NCBI GenBank assembly: GCA_050289485.1
Contig: JBNKFV010000031.1
Coordinates: forward strand, 57,956 to 121,955
Length of the DNA: 64,000 bases
Reading direction: 5' to 3'
Source of the DNA: JBNKFV01 sp050289485
GTDB taxonomy: Bacteria; Pseudomonadota; Gammaproteobacteria; Pseudomonadales; Cellvibrionaceae
Of this stretch, positions 7,692-16,787 are shown piece after piece. How positions within the stretch are numbered: position 1 is the stretch's first letter; the number at the start of each line of letters is the position of its first letter. Both the position numbers and the translations under genes were made by a program. The notes beneath the pieces are model-generated. The model made no database searches, had not been told where the DNA came from, and saw nothing but the letters and a program-made list of their open reading frames with translations.

Positions 7692-9593
7692 TTACAGTGT
7701 GCTGGCAATCTGAGTGGGTTGGTGTAGCGCCAGTTTTTCGGGAGGTACAGGTTTGCCAAACAGGTAGCCTTGGGCGTATTCGCAGCCGATTCCTTGAAGT
7801 ATCTGTAACTGTCGCTGGGTTTCTACACCTTCGACCACGACGGCTTTTTGCATATGTCGGCACAGCGACACGATCCCTTCGACAATGGCTTTGTTCTGCC
7901 GGCTCTCGGCGATATCCGTGACAAATGATCGATCAATTTTTACATAATCAACATTAAGACTTTTAAGATAAGCCAGCGAGCTCATGCCGGTACCGAAGTC
8001 GTCTATGCAGACTTGTACCCCGATGGCTTGAAGTTGCTCAAACATCTTGGCCGTGGTTTCCAATTCGACCATGGTGGCGCTTTCCGTGAGCTCGATTTCG
8101 AGGTGCTTGGGCGTTACGCGAAAATGTCCCAGCTGATTGATAATAAAGCTTGGTAACGTGGTATCAGTCATGTTGTAGGGCGACAGGTTGACGGCCACGG
8201 CAAGGTTGAAATTTTGTTCCTGCCATACGGCAGCCTGCTGGATGGCTTTTTTCAGTATATAACGGCTGAATTCGTGGACGACGCCACTTTGTTCGATTAA
8301 GTCGATAAACAGGTTGGGCGCTAGCAGTCCTTCCTGCGGGTGCTCCCATCGAACCAGGGCCTCTACACCAATAATGGTGCCGTTGAGCAGACTAATTTTG
8401 GGTTGATAGAAAAGCACAAACTGTTCGTTTTCAATGGCGCTGTTGAGTTGGCTGCGCAGCTTGAGGCGCAGCGTATTCAAGCTGTCGTCTTGCGGCATGT
8501 AGAAAGCAAAGGGTTGGCGCAGGCTTTTTGCTCTATACATGGCAATATCGGCATGCCGCAGTAAGGTATCGATGTCATCGCCGTCGTCAGGGTACATAGC
8601 AACCCCTACACTGGCGCTGACTGCAAAATATTCTTCACCGATTTTTATGGGTTGATGGCAAACTTTGGCTATCTTTTCGGCAAATTTTCTAATGTCGAGG
8701 CGGTCACTGCCTTTCGCCCAGGCAATAAATTCGTCGCCGCCGTGGCGAATAATGTCGGCATTACCCTTTACGGCGTTGCGTAAACGGTTAGCGATGGCAG
8801 CTAGCACTTCATCGCCCACAGCATGTCCCAGGTTGTCGTTGACTTCTTTGAATTTATTCAGGTCGATCAATAGCAGGGCGGCACCAGAAGTTTCGGTTTT
8901 TTTGTTTTCTTGCTGCAAAAATGAGCGTACTTCACCGACGAGGTAATTGCGGTTGAAACTGTGCGTTAATGGGTCGTGTGTGGCGAGAAATGCCAGTTTT
9001 TGGTTGCTTTTTTCTACCCGCTTGGCAATGGCTGCCGAGATAATCAATGCCAGCCAGACTGCACCCCAGAATGTTAAAAAGGCAGTGATAGAGAGGCGCC
9101 GACCAATATAATTGAGCGCGGTTTCCAGTGATGCGATGCGATGCATGAGTATCAGCGAAAGGGGCGAATCCTCACTACGGCGGTAAGTCCAGAAGTAGGC
9201 CGCGTTTTCAAAGGAGAGTTCACCGTGGTGCTGACTATTATTGATGGACTGGATCAACGATGACAGCAGCGGTTTTTTGTCGCTTGGGTTAATAAAGTAG
9301 CGCTGGCCTGGCTCGCCAATCACAACAATACCCACGGTGTCGGCATTGGCTATTTGATTCAGCAGGGTTTGCCAGTCCTGCACCTGTGGCGAGTAATGAT
9401 TCTCCAGATGATTGAGTAAAAACTGGGCTTCTTTGGCGAGTGCGTCGCGCTCGATGGTTTCGCCCATGTCACGAGACAGGCGGTAAGCGCTGACAATAAA
9501 AATTACCGAGACAATAATGGCGAGCGTTACGCAGCCTGCCAGCAGGCGCCAGCGCAGCCGGTCTACGTCTAATAATTGCTTAAGGTCAGACAC
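7692..9593 (-). CDS. Membrane GGDEF-EAL protein (c-di-GMP synthase/phosphodiesterase)
   Basis: 633 residues. Membrane segments at about 17-37 and 166-191 enclose a periplasmic sensor region of roughly 125 residues with no family I recognise. The GGDEF domain follows (HGGDEF at 284-289) and then EAL (E411-A-L in GVEALVRWEHP, with NLS, ELTES and DDFGTG 531-536 intact). Both catalytic motifs are complete, so both synthesis and hydrolysis of c-di-GMP are possible. The RxxD inhibitory site before GGDEF is not present (GNAD there). The GTG start at 9593 has a weak ribosome site. It begins 8 bp after the small DUF2892 gene on the same strand, so the two are probably cotranscribed. Confidence 0.93.
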   Translation of the reverse strand: MSDLKQLLDVDRLRWRLLAGCVTLAIIVSVIFIVSAYRLSRDMGETIERDALAKEAQFLLNHLENHYSPQVQDWQTLLNQIANADTVGIVVIGEPGQRYFINPSDKKPLLSSLIQSINNSQHHGELSFENAAYFWTYRRSEDSPLSLILMHRIASLETALNYIGRRLSITAFLTFWGAVWLALIISAAIAKRVEKSNQKLAFLATHDPLTHSFNRNYLVGEVRSFLQQENKKTETSGAALLLIDLNKFKEVNDNLGHAVGDEVLAAIANRLRNAVKGNADIIRHGGDEFIAWAKGSDRLDIRKFAEKIAKVCHQPIKIGEEYFAVSASVGVAMYPDDGDDIDTLLRHADIAMYRAKSLRQPFAFYMPQDDSLNTLRLKLRSQLNSAIENEQFVLFYQPKISLLNGTIIGVEALVRWEHPQEGLLAPNLFIDLIEQSGVVHEFSRYILKKAIQQAAVWQEQNFNLAVAVNLSPYNMTDTTLPSFIINQLGHFRVTPKHLEIELTESATMVELETTAKMFEQLQAIGVQVCIDDFGTGMSSLAYLKSLNVDYVKIDRSFVTDIAESRQNKAIVEGIVSLCRHMQKAVVVEGVETQRQLQILQGIGCEYAQGYLFGKPVPPEKLALHQPTQIASTL

Positions 9594-9601
9594 GGTGAGC
9601 G

Positions 9602-9826
9602 TTAGTCGCTGTCTTTGCAGGTTTTAATATTGGCAATTTGGTACACAGCGCACCAGCCAGTAGCCAACGATACCAGATTGAGCAGGCCAAAGATAAGTAC
9701 CAGTGTTTGTAAGATCCAGTCACCGATCTGATCACCAAAAAAAAGCCCGTACCCTGTGACTGCAATGCCAATAATGCCGCGCAGACTTCTGTCCAATGTG
9801 CTTAGGTTTCGTTTGAACAAGGCCAT
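9602..9826 (-). CDS. Small DUF2892/YgaP-like membrane protein
   Basis: 74 residues with two hydrophobic helices and the family-type start FKRNLSTLDRSLRGIIG followed by GYGLFFGD and VYQIANIKTCK. The family is an inner-membrane module, sometimes fused to rhodanese domains as in YgaP; no activity can be assigned here. ATG 9826 is chosen because AGAGGAAG lies about 8 bp upstream; a GTG two codons earlier would sit too close to that site. It is the first gene of a pair with the GGDEF-EAL gene 8 bp downstream. Confidence 0.82.
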   Translation of the reverse strand: MALFKRNLSTLDRSLRGIIGIAVTGYGLFFGDQIGDWILQTLVLIFGLLNLVSLATGWCAVYQIANIKTCKDSD

Positions 9827-10044
9827 GCTCACTTCCTCTTTGGTGGTTAGTTGTTATATTGAGGGGTGTCACTTATTTCAACGTTGATAGTATAACTTAG
9901 CTCTCTTCATTATCGAACGGCGTTTTTTTCGGTTATAGCGAATAAGTTATGCTCCAGGACCATCTTATAGCTTGAGGTATGATAATATCCCTCTTTTATT
10001 TCCGGATATTTGTCTGGCTTTGTTAATTAGAGAGAGAGTATTAC

Positions 10045-10377
10045 ATGTCCAGTTTACCCCCTTGCCCAGCCTGTGGTTCTGAATACACCTACGAAGATGG
10101 GGCGTTGTTGATATGCCCGGAATGTGCGCACGAATGGGCGCCGGGTGAAGCGCTTTCCGATGAGAAGGTGGTTACTGACGCGAATGGCAATGTGCTGCAG
10201 GATGGTGACACTGTTACCGTGATCAAAGACCTTAAGGTTAAGGGCTCTTCCTTGGTGGTGAAGGTGGGCACCAAGGTAAAGAATATCCGTCTGGTCGATG
10301 GGGATCATGACATTGACTGCAAGATTAGCGGTATTGGGGCGATGAAACTGAAGTCGGAATTTGTTAAAAAGGCTTGA
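10045..10377 (+). CDS. yjdM: PhnA/YjdM-family zinc-ribbon protein
   Basis: 110 residues. An N-terminal zinc ribbon (CPACGSEY near residue 7, CPECAHEW near 24) is followed by the PhnA domain with DANGNVLQDGDTVTVIKDLKVKG and the typical ending GAMKLKSEFVKKA. Long named for alkylphosphonate use because of its position in the E. coli phn region, but not shown to be needed for it. A purine-rich AGAGAGAG precedes the ATG. It is a single gene, divergent from DUF2892. Confidence 0.92.
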   Translation: MSSLPPCPACGSEYTYEDGALLICPECAHEWAPGEALSDEKVVTDANGNVLQDGDTVTVIKDLKVKGSSLVVKVGTKVKNIRLVDGDHDIDCKISGIGAMKLKSEFVKKA

Positions 10378-10554
10378 TACAGTGAATTAATGTTGTTTCT
10401 GCTGGTCGCAGGGGGTGGCCGAGAAAATTTGCCTGTGGTAATGGCAGGAAAGGCAGTTTGGGGCTATTGTTAAGGAGTGTTTTTAACCGCCTTTTGTGCC
10501 GAGCAAAAGGTAGCTGCATAACATAAATAGGTAGTGTGGAGGCGGTTGTGGGTT

Positions 10555-10977
10555 ATGCAAGTCCGGGAATTTATTCGTCACCCAATCAGTATTCCTCTGG
10601 ACTACATGATTACTGGTTATTCGCCTGAGGCCGAGCGCAGTCTTGACCTCAGTGTTGGTGGGATGTCATTTTCATCCAAACATTATGTGGCCCCTGGGGC
10701 GCGGCTGCAGCTGAGCATTTATATAAAAAAGCCACCCTTTGAGGTTGAGGCAAGGGTTCGCTGGAGCCGCCAACGCCATGATGGCGGCTATGATATCGGT
10801 ATTCAATTTGCCAATGCCCATATAGCCTACCATGTGCGAATGATCGAGCAGGTTTGTCATATCAAGGCGTACCAGTTACGCATATTTAATGAACAGAGAC
10901 GAGTCCTCTCTGACGAGGAGGCCGCGCACGAGTGGATAAGCGCGTTTGCAGACTGTTTTCCGGAGAACAACGGTTAA
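10555..10977 (+). CDS. PilZ-domain protein
   Basis: About 140 residues. Both c-di-GMP contact motifs are present: RxxxR in REFIRH near the N-terminus and DxSxxG in LDLSVGGMSF. After the PilZ barrel (to about residue 90, ending IGIQF) comes an extra helical tail of some 50 residues. The ATG at 10555 is 12 bp after GGAGG; a TTG at 10546 or GTG at 10534 in the same frame are alternatives. It ends 18 bp before the hydrolase gene and is probably cotranscribed with it. Likely a c-di-GMP receptor; its target is unknown. Confidence 0.87.
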   Translation: MQVREFIRHPISIPLDYMITGYSPEAERSLDLSVGGMSFSSKHYVAPGARLQLSIYIKKPPFEVEARVRWSRQRHDGGYDIGIQFANAHIAYHVRMIEQVCHIKAYQLRIFNEQRRVLSDEEAAHEWISAFADCFPENNG

Positions 10978-10995
10978 GGCCATTGAGCCTCATCT

Positions 10996-11985
10996 ATGAG
11001 CGCAATCATTTCTCCCCCCCCTTTAGATGACCAAGCACGAGATTGGCTGCAGGCAGTGCTGGGCACGCAGCCTGATTACCGGGCTGCCGTGTCGTCCGCC
11101 GGATTACAGCGTTGGCTGCACCATTACCTAGCGTTTTATCAGTTGCCTGATCCCCGAACCTACGCCGGCGTTGCCCATGTGATGTTCCGCTTGCCTGGTG
11201 GTTTGGTGGGGCAGGCCTGGGTGCCGGAAAATTGTCGTGGCACCTTGTTTTTCGTGCATGGTTATCTTGATCACGTAGGACTAACGGGGCACATAATTCG
11301 GTTTGCCCTGGAGCAGGGTCGGGCGTTTGTGAGTTTTGATTTGCCTGGCCATGGTTTGAGTCAGGGCACGCGAGCCGCCATTGACGACTTCGCTATCTAC
11401 ACTGACGGGCTAAGCCAGTTGATTACGTGTGCAAGAGGTTATTTTCCTGCGTCTTCTTACCTCGTTGGCCAAAGCACGGGCGGGGCTATTATTGCTGACT
11501 GGTTGTTCCGGCGCCGGCGTGATCAGCACCACACGAATGTTCAGCCCATGGCCGGTATTGGCTTGCTGGCACCCTTGGCCAGACCCTGGCATTGGGGTTG
11601 GTACGGCTGGGCCCTGCCTGTGTTGTCGTTGCTTGTCAAAGAAACCCGGCGCCAGTTCAAGGCGAATTCTCACAATGAGGATTTTGTAAAAAGGCAGCGC
11701 AGTGATCCGCTGCAAAGTCATGTCATTCCTTGGGTGTGGCTGAAGGCTATGGTGCAGTGGCAGCGCAAGTTGAAATTGCAGCCGCCCTCTGAGCAGCCGC
11801 TTTTGTTGGTGCAGGGTACACAGGATAAAACCATTGATGCTGCCTGCACGCTGAGGGAGTATTCCCGTTGCTTTCCTCGTCTTTCGATATATGAAGTGGA
11901 GGACGCCAACCACCACTTAATCAACGAGTCTCCCATCTATCGTGAGCAGGTTTTTGGCGCGTTAAAAAACCATTTTGATTGGTAA
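10996..11985 (+). CDS. Alpha/beta hydrolase (serine aminopeptidase/lipase-like)
   Basis: 329 residues. Oxyanion-hole region FFVHGYLDHVG, FDLPGHGLSQG, nucleophile elbow GQSTGG (Ser), an acid in LLVQGTQDKTID and the catalytic His in VEDANHHLINE make up a complete triad. The pattern resembles monoacylglycerol-lipase/lysophospholipase (Hydrolase_4) proteins. No signal peptide is seen, so it is probably cytoplasmic. It follows the PilZ gene by 18 bp. The substrate cannot be determined. Confidence 0.85.
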   Translation: MSAIISPPPLDDQARDWLQAVLGTQPDYRAAVSSAGLQRWLHHYLAFYQLPDPRTYAGVAHVMFRLPGGLVGQAWVPENCRGTLFFVHGYLDHVGLTGHIIRFALEQGRAFVSFDLPGHGLSQGTRAAIDDFAIYTDGLSQLITCARGYFPASSYLVGQSTGGAIIADWLFRRRRDQHHTNVQPMAGIGLLAPLARPWHWGWYGWALPVLSLLVKETRRQFKANSHNEDFVKRQRSDPLQSHVIPWVWLKAMVQWQRKLKLQPPSEQPLLLVQGTQDKTIDAACTLREYSRCFPRLSIYEVEDANHHLINESPIYREQVFGALKNHFDW

Positions 11986-12132
11986 GTTTGCGTTAGTTGG
12001 CTATTTTGAAAAGTGGGCGCGAACTTTCTCAGGGTGGGTGCGCCAAATAGTTTAGACTTGTGTGCTGAAATCAGGTTTCAGTAGCGTTACTTTGTAGAAT
12101 TACTTTCTGCGATAAAGGAGGTTTTAAGTATC

Positions 12133-13206
12133 ATGGATGACGTACAGCCTATCCCCGTTTCAACCAGCGTTTTGTTGCTGATTGGCTTCTTTCGGTGCCC
12201 GCCATCGGTTATTTTGCCTGGCAGTCGTCAGCGTGTAGTTTGTTGTTTGTCGGCAGACGACGGGCTAAAACAAGTGGCGGTTCAGCGCCCCGATGTCGTT
12301 ATTATTTCTGCCAATATCGCTGATTACAGCGTTTATGAAATGTGTGAAAAAGTGCGACGTCAAAGTGGTGGCGACAATGCTGTGGTTCTTCTTTCGGCAA
12401 GTGAATCGGAAGACATTGACGAACTGCGCGCTTATGCCGCCGGTGCAGATAACGTGGTGCGTCGTGGAGCTGCCGCCAGTGCACTGGCCGACATGGTTAA
12501 AAACAGTCTGGTGTTGAAATCGCGCCAGACAAAAATGGAACGGTTACTGACGTTATCCCGACAAAAATATTTGTCAGTACTGCAGGAAAATAACCTGCAA
12601 CAGCCCATGCTTAACTTTCTTTTGGCCTGTGCCCAGGAAACCTGCTTTGCGGATTTATACGAAGAGCTCAGCAAAGTATTATCCGACTGCAACGTCGATT
12701 TCTGTATTCGTTTTGGCGGCAGCAGTGGCCAATGGTTTTGTAACACCACGGAAATCTCGCCCTGTGAACGAGCACGCCTCGACCAGCCGTTTCGGCGCGA
12801 TATCTGGTTAACCTCTGAAGCCTGTATCTGGTTTGGCACGGCATTTCGCTTGTTGGTGAGAAACTTCCCCACCGATGAGTCGGACAAAACATCAAAGCTT
12901 TTTATGCTCATTAGTTTGCTGGTAAAAACACTGGACGATCGTCTGAGTCGCCTGACTGATACCACGAATCTACAAGGTTTTGTCGCCGAAATGCCGGGCC
13001 GCATGGCATTGTTGCAGCAGGATTTTTTTACGCTCAATCGAGCCTTTGAGCGGATGGAAAGCCGCGCCTATGGTTTGTTAACAGACAGTGATGTGGAAAA
13101 ACCGCAAGACCAGCTGACCGCTGCCAATGAAGTAAGGGCGTTAGCAGGCTATGTAAAGCGTGAAATGCAACGTTTGCGTGGGCATATCATTGATAATATG
13201 CGATAA
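12133..13206 (+). CDS. Protein with degenerate receiver-like N-terminal domain
   Basis: 357 residues. Residues about 10-130 look like a response-regulator receiver fold (GLKQVAVQRPDVVIISANI, VVLLSASESEDIDELRAYAAGAD), but the phospho-acceptor position is Ser rather than Asp (VVIISAN) and the conserved Lys region reads VVRRGA. The remaining 230 residues are predicted mostly helical, with no family I recognise; CIWFGTAFRLLV and DDRLSRLTD are typical stretches. A strong AAAGGAGG site precedes the ATG. It is monocistronic and converges on serA across a strong hairpin. It is probably a phosphorylation-independent signalling protein; this is inference. Confidence 0.7.
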   Translation: MDDVQPIPVSTSVLLLIGFFRCPPSVILPGSRQRVVCCLSADDGLKQVAVQRPDVVIISANIADYSVYEMCEKVRRQSGGDNAVVLLSASESEDIDELRAYAAGADNVVRRGAAASALADMVKNSLVLKSRQTKMERLLTLSRQKYLSVLQENNLQQPMLNFLLACAQETCFADLYEELSKVLSDCNVDFCIRFGGSSGQWFCNTTEISPCERARLDQPFRRDIWLTSEACIWFGTAFRLLVRNFPTDESDKTSKLFMLISLLVKTLDDRLSRLTDTTNLQGFVAEMPGRMALLQQDFFTLNRAFERMESRAYGLLTDSDVEKPQDQLTAANEVRALAGYVKREMQRLRGHIIDNMR

Positions 13207-13305
13207 GACTTGAATGTTACTTGTGCAAACTTCTGGTGCTTTGCTGGAGTTGTGCGCCAGGGCCGCCTGGCTACATTCATGTAAATTATTTATCCCGCAA
13301 TGATT

Positions 13306-13350
13306 ATTTGTCAGAGAGCCGAGAATTTGATTGTCGGCTCTCTGACAAAT
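13306..13350. terminator. 17-bp perfect hairpin between convergent genes
   Basis: ATTTGTCAGAGAGCCGA (13306-13322) and its exact reverse complement (13334-13350) with an 11-base loop. It lies between two converging genes and probably ends transcription from both, although no long T run follows on either strand. Confidence 0.6.
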
Positions 13351-13412
13351 CAATAGCTTGTCGTTATAGAGTTTGCGGGTGCATCCCTGCATCACGGTAT
13401 TTCAGAAGCGCT

Positions 13413-14642
13413 CTAGAACAATACGCGACAGCGGATAGTGCCTTCAATTTCGCGCAGTTTTCTCAAAGCAACATCGCTGTATTCGGCATCCACGTCCATT
13501 ACTACATAACCGACTTTTTCGTTGGTTTGCAAATACTGAGCACTGATGTTGATCTGGTTGTCGGAAAACACGTTGTTGATTGCCGACAGTACGCCCGGCG
13601 CATTGCGGTGCACGTGCAGCAGGCGGTGCGCGCCTTCGTGAGGTGGCAGTGCAACCTCGGGGAAATTAACTGAACTGATGGTCGTACCATTGTCTGAGTA
13701 TTTCACCAGTTTTTCAGCCACTTCCAAACCAATGTTTTCCTGCGCCTCTTGCGTTGAGCCGCCAATGTGTGGGGTTAGAATCGCATTATCAAATTCGCGC
13801 AGTGGGCTGATAAATTCATCACCATTACCGCGTGGCTCAACGGGGAATACATCAATGGCAGTCCCGGTAAGGTGTTCTGTACGCAGAGCTTCTGCCAGTG
13901 CATCGATGTCAACCACCGTGCCCCGCGAGGCATTAATCAGAATGGCCCCTTTTTTCATGGTGGCAATCTCTTTCGCGCCAATCATGTTTTGTGTGCTGGC
14001 CGTTTCTGGTACGTGCAGGCTTACAATGTCGGCCCTGGCGAGTATGTCGCTGAGTGAACGCACTTGTGAGGCATTGCCTAAAGGCAGTTTGGTGACTGTA
14101 TCGTAAAACAAAACTCTCATGCCCAGCGATTCGGCGAGCACGCTCACTTGGCTGCCAATAGAGCCATAACCAATAATGCCCAGTGTTTTGCCGCGAATTT
14201 CAAAACTGCCGTCGGCCGATTTAAGCCATTCGCCGCGGTGACAACCGGCATTTTTGGCGGGAATGCCACGTAGTAGCAAAATAGCTTCGGCCAACACGAG
14301 TTCGGCAACCGAACGGGTGTTGGAATAGGGGGCATTGAAAACTACTACCCCGTGTTCACGGGCGGCCTCAATATCAACCTGGTTAGTACCAATGCAAAAG
14401 CAGCCAACAGCCAGGAGTTTCTCTGCTGCATCGAATACTTCGCGGGTGAGCTGGGTGCGTGAGCGAATGCCAATAAAGTGAGCATCGCGAATGGTATCGA
14501 TCAGCTCTTCTTGTGGCAGGGCTTTTTTCAGGTAGATGATATTGTTGTAACCATCGGCACGCAGTGTGTCGACGGCAGATTGGTGTACGCCTTCGAGTAA
14601 GACAATTTTGATTTTGTCTTTGTCCAATGAGATTTTAGCCAT
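13413..14642 (-). CDS. serA: D-3-phosphoglycerate dehydrogenase
   Basis: First enzyme of serine biosynthesis, oxidising 3-phosphoglycerate with NAD. 409 residues, one shorter than E. coli SerA and with the same layout: substrate domain, NAD domain with GIIGYGSIGSQV, LINASRGTVVD, the active-site His in LTPHIGGSTQEAQ, and a C-terminal ACT domain (VHRNAPGVLSAINNVF to the end) that in E. coli binds serine for feedback inhibition. The ATG follows GAGGTAG at a good distance. Upstream on the coding strand lies a run of nine C, and the gene stands divergent from the MBL hydrolase gene. Confidence 0.97.
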   Translation of the reverse strand: MAKISLDKDKIKIVLLEGVHQSAVDTLRADGYNNIIYLKKALPQEELIDTIRDAHFIGIRSRTQLTREVFDAAEKLLAVGCFCIGTNQVDIEAAREHGVVVFNAPYSNTRSVAELVLAEAILLLRGIPAKNAGCHRGEWLKSADGSFEIRGKTLGIIGYGSIGSQVSVLAESLGMRVLFYDTVTKLPLGNASQVRSLSDILARADIVSLHVPETASTQNMIGAKEIATMKKGAILINASRGTVVDIDALAEALRTEHLTGTAIDVFPVEPRGNGDEFISPLREFDNAILTPHIGGSTQEAQENIGLEVAEKLVKYSDNGTTISSVNFPEVALPPHEGAHRLLHVHRNAPGVLSAINNVFSDNQINISAQYLQTNEKVGYVVMDVDAEYSDVALRKLREIEGTIRCRVLF

Positions 14643-14900
14643 GGATCACTACCTCGGTAAGTCTGTGCGGGGGGGGGCTGAATTTAAGGCGCGGTATCAT
14701 ACCACAGAGTTTGGAGAACGCGGCTAGGCCGGCGAACAATATTTAGGCATTGAGGAGCGAGAAGCGGGTTGTGACAATAAAAATGACTGCGATTGCCCTT
14801 ATCTGTTCGTTATCGGCACATCCTTATGGCCACATGACTGGCGACGTTTGTAGAATAGCACCTTTGATTTCTCGTAAGACGGTAAAGGCAGGGCGTTTGT

Positions 14901-15548
14901 ATGCTGCAATTTCAGATTATTGCGGTTACTCCCTTCCAGCAGAACTGTACCTTGCTCTGGTGTGATGAAACCCGTGAGGCGGCGGTAGTTGACCCTGGCG
15001 GCGATCTGCAGCTGATCGAAGACGCCATCGCTGCGCACAAGGTTGTTGTTACCCGCATTTTATTAACCCACGGCCATTTGGATCATGTCGGCGGCACAGC
15101 GCAGCTGGCTGAAAAACTGGGGGTGCCTATTGATGGGCCGCACAAAGATGATTTGTTCTGGCTGCAAATGTTGCCGCAACAAGCTCAAATGATGGGATTT
15201 GCCGTACCGCCAGACTTTATGCCACAGCGTTGGCTTGATCAGGGTGATACGGTGAGTTTCGGCAATGTGACCCTGGAGGTGCGATATACTCCTGGCCATA
15301 CCCCTGGACATATCATTTTTTATCACGCGCCGAGTCAGTTGGCGCTGGTGGGAGATGTCCTGTTTGCCGGGTCTATCGGGCGTACCGATTTTCCACGGGG
15401 TGATTTCAAGACACTGGTTAATTCCATTCGGCAACAGTTGTGGCCGTTGGGGGATGAGGTGCGTTTTATTCCCGGCCATGGCCCCATGTCGACGTTTGGC
15501 CAGGAGCGGGCCTCCAATCCATTTGTGGCAGACAAAAGCTTTGGTTAA
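14901..15548 (+). CDS. MBL-fold hydrolase, YcbL/glyoxalase II-like
   Basis: 215 residues with the metallo-beta-lactamase zinc motif THGHLDHVGG, a second His in YTPGHTPGH, the bridging Asp in LVGDVLFAGSIGR and a final His in IPGHGPMSTFG. The length and the FQQNCTLLWC start match the YcbL group, which hydrolyses hydroxyacylglutathione-type thioesters; no separate substrate-binding domain of classical GloB is present. It is followed after 26 bp by the DUF4124 gene and may start a short operon that runs to the DUF2750 gene. Confidence 0.88.
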   Translation: MLQFQIIAVTPFQQNCTLLWCDETREAAVVDPGGDLQLIEDAIAAHKVVVTRILLTHGHLDHVGGTAQLAEKLGVPIDGPHKDDLFWLQMLPQQAQMMGFAVPPDFMPQRWLDQGDTVSFGNVTLEVRYTPGHTPGHIIFYHAPSQLALVGDVLFAGSIGRTDFPRGDFKTLVNSIRQQLWPLGDEVRFIPGHGPMSTFGQERASNPFVADKSFG

Positions 15549-15574
15549 CTCGGTCCTCATAAAATGGAGCTTTT

Positions 15575-16030
15575 ATGAGATGTAAGTACTTACTATTGGT
15601 GGTGGGCTTGGTGTGTTTACCGCTGGCGCGAGCAGCGGCCGACGCGTTATACCACTGGGTTGACGAGCAGGGACGTTCTCATTACTCCGATCAACCGGTG
15701 GACGGTGCAGAATTGATTGAGGTGGCGGGCCCCCAGCGTCAGTCAGATCATGACGATGACGCGGCCCGTAAAGAAGCCAATAAAGCATGGTTTGAAGCGC
15801 AACAGAAGCGCCGTGAGAAAGATGCCGCCGCAGCCAAAAAAGCAGACGCCAAACGTAAGGCTGCAGCGAAAAAACAGGCTAACCGTTGTGAAACAACGGC
15901 GCGCAGGCTGGCCGACAAGGAGGCCGAGCTGGCAGCGAAAAAACGAGCCGGTATTTCGGTGGCTAAAGAGAGCCAATTAAAAATCCGCATCGACTTGTTG
16001 CAGGGCAAACTTGAGCGGGAGTGTGGCTGA
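15575..16030 (+). CDS. DUF4124 secreted protein with Lys/Ala-rich coiled coil
   Basis: 151 residues. A signal peptide (about 1-21, LLLVVGLVCLPLARA) precedes a DUF4124 module (YHWVDEQGRSHYSDQPVDGA, residues about 26-45), then a long basic, alanine-rich helical region (KKADAKRKAAAKKQA) with two cysteines, one near residue 108 and one near the end. The role of this periplasmic family is not known. It overlaps the start of the metallopeptidase gene by about 20 bp, which indicates coupling. Confidence 0.8.
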   Translation: MRCKYLLLVVGLVCLPLARAAADALYHWVDEQGRSHYSDQPVDGAELIEVAGPQRQSDHDDDAARKEANKAWFEAQQKRREKDAAAAKKADAKRKAAAKKQANRCETTARRLADKEAELAAKKRAGISVAKESQLKIRIDLLQGKLERECG

Positions 16031-16763
16031 GTTGCTCTGGGATAAACAGCGCCGCCCGATCACCCATCAGTGGCTAGAGGTGTCGCCCTCATCGCTGCCA
16101 TTCTGCTACGCGGTCCGATTTTCAAAACGTCGCAGTGCCGAGCTACGGGTGTCTGAGGGCAAGGTAAAGGTCTATGCGCCAGCGACTATGCCCATGCAGG
16201 CGATTGCCAGCTGGGTGGCCGACAGAGAAGCATGGATACTCCGGGCTCTGGATCGCCAGTCAGTCAAGCAGGCAGAGGTGCCTGTACGGCAAGGGGTTGC
16301 GGGGGAGCGGTGGCCTTATTTGGGCGAATTGTTCACGCTTGCGATACAGCCTGCTCGTCGTAACAGTGTTTGCCGCGAGGGCGACAAGTTGCATGTGCAG
16401 TTGGCTGCTGGGGCGTCGGTTGGTGCGTTGATAGAGGCATGGTACAAAGCTGAGGCTCGCACTGTGCTAACGGCAAAAACAGTAACCCTGGCTGAGTCAT
16501 TGGGTTTGTCGGTGCATACGGTTAAACTGCGCCGCACCAAAACCAAGTGGGGCCATTGTACCCGCCGCGGTGTGATTCAGTTTAATTGGCTGGTTATACA
16601 GGCTCCTGAGTGGGTAGTGGACTACTTGGTTGCCCATGAAGTCAGTCATTTGCAACACCCTGACCACAGTCGTGCCTTCTGGCGTTATGTCGCAGCAATT
16701 TGCCCCGACTACCGTGCGGCTGACCGCTGGTTGAACGAAAACGGCCATCGCTTGACAGTGTAG
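16011..16763 (+). CDS. YgjP-like zinc metallopeptidase (M48-type WLM fold)
   Basis: 250 residues if the TTG at 16011 is used; a GTG at 16023 is equally possible, and neither has a strong ribosome site. The HExxH zinc motif is in LVAHEVSHLQHPDHSRAFW, with the third ligand His further along, and the segment RRTKTKWGHCTRRGVIQFNW is typical of the YgjP/DUF45 family. The protein should be cytoplasmic. The family is related to SprT and wss-type proteases, and its substrate is unknown. The gene overlaps the end of the DUF4124 gene and is followed by the DUF2750 gene. Confidence 0.86.
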   Translation: MSGSVAELLWDKQRRPITHQWLEVSPSSLPFCYAVRFSKRRSAELRVSEGKVKVYAPATMPMQAIASWVADREAWILRALDRQSVKQAEVPVRQGVAGERWPYLGELFTLAIQPARRNSVCREGDKLHVQLAAGASVGALIEAWYKAEARTVLTAKTVTLAESLGLSVHTVKLRRTKTKWGHCTRRGVIQFNWLVIQAPEWVVDYLVAHEVSHLQHPDHSRAFWRYVAAICPDYRAADRWLNENGHRLTV

Positions 16764-16787
16764 CCCTGAGTAATGAGAGCCTGAAAA

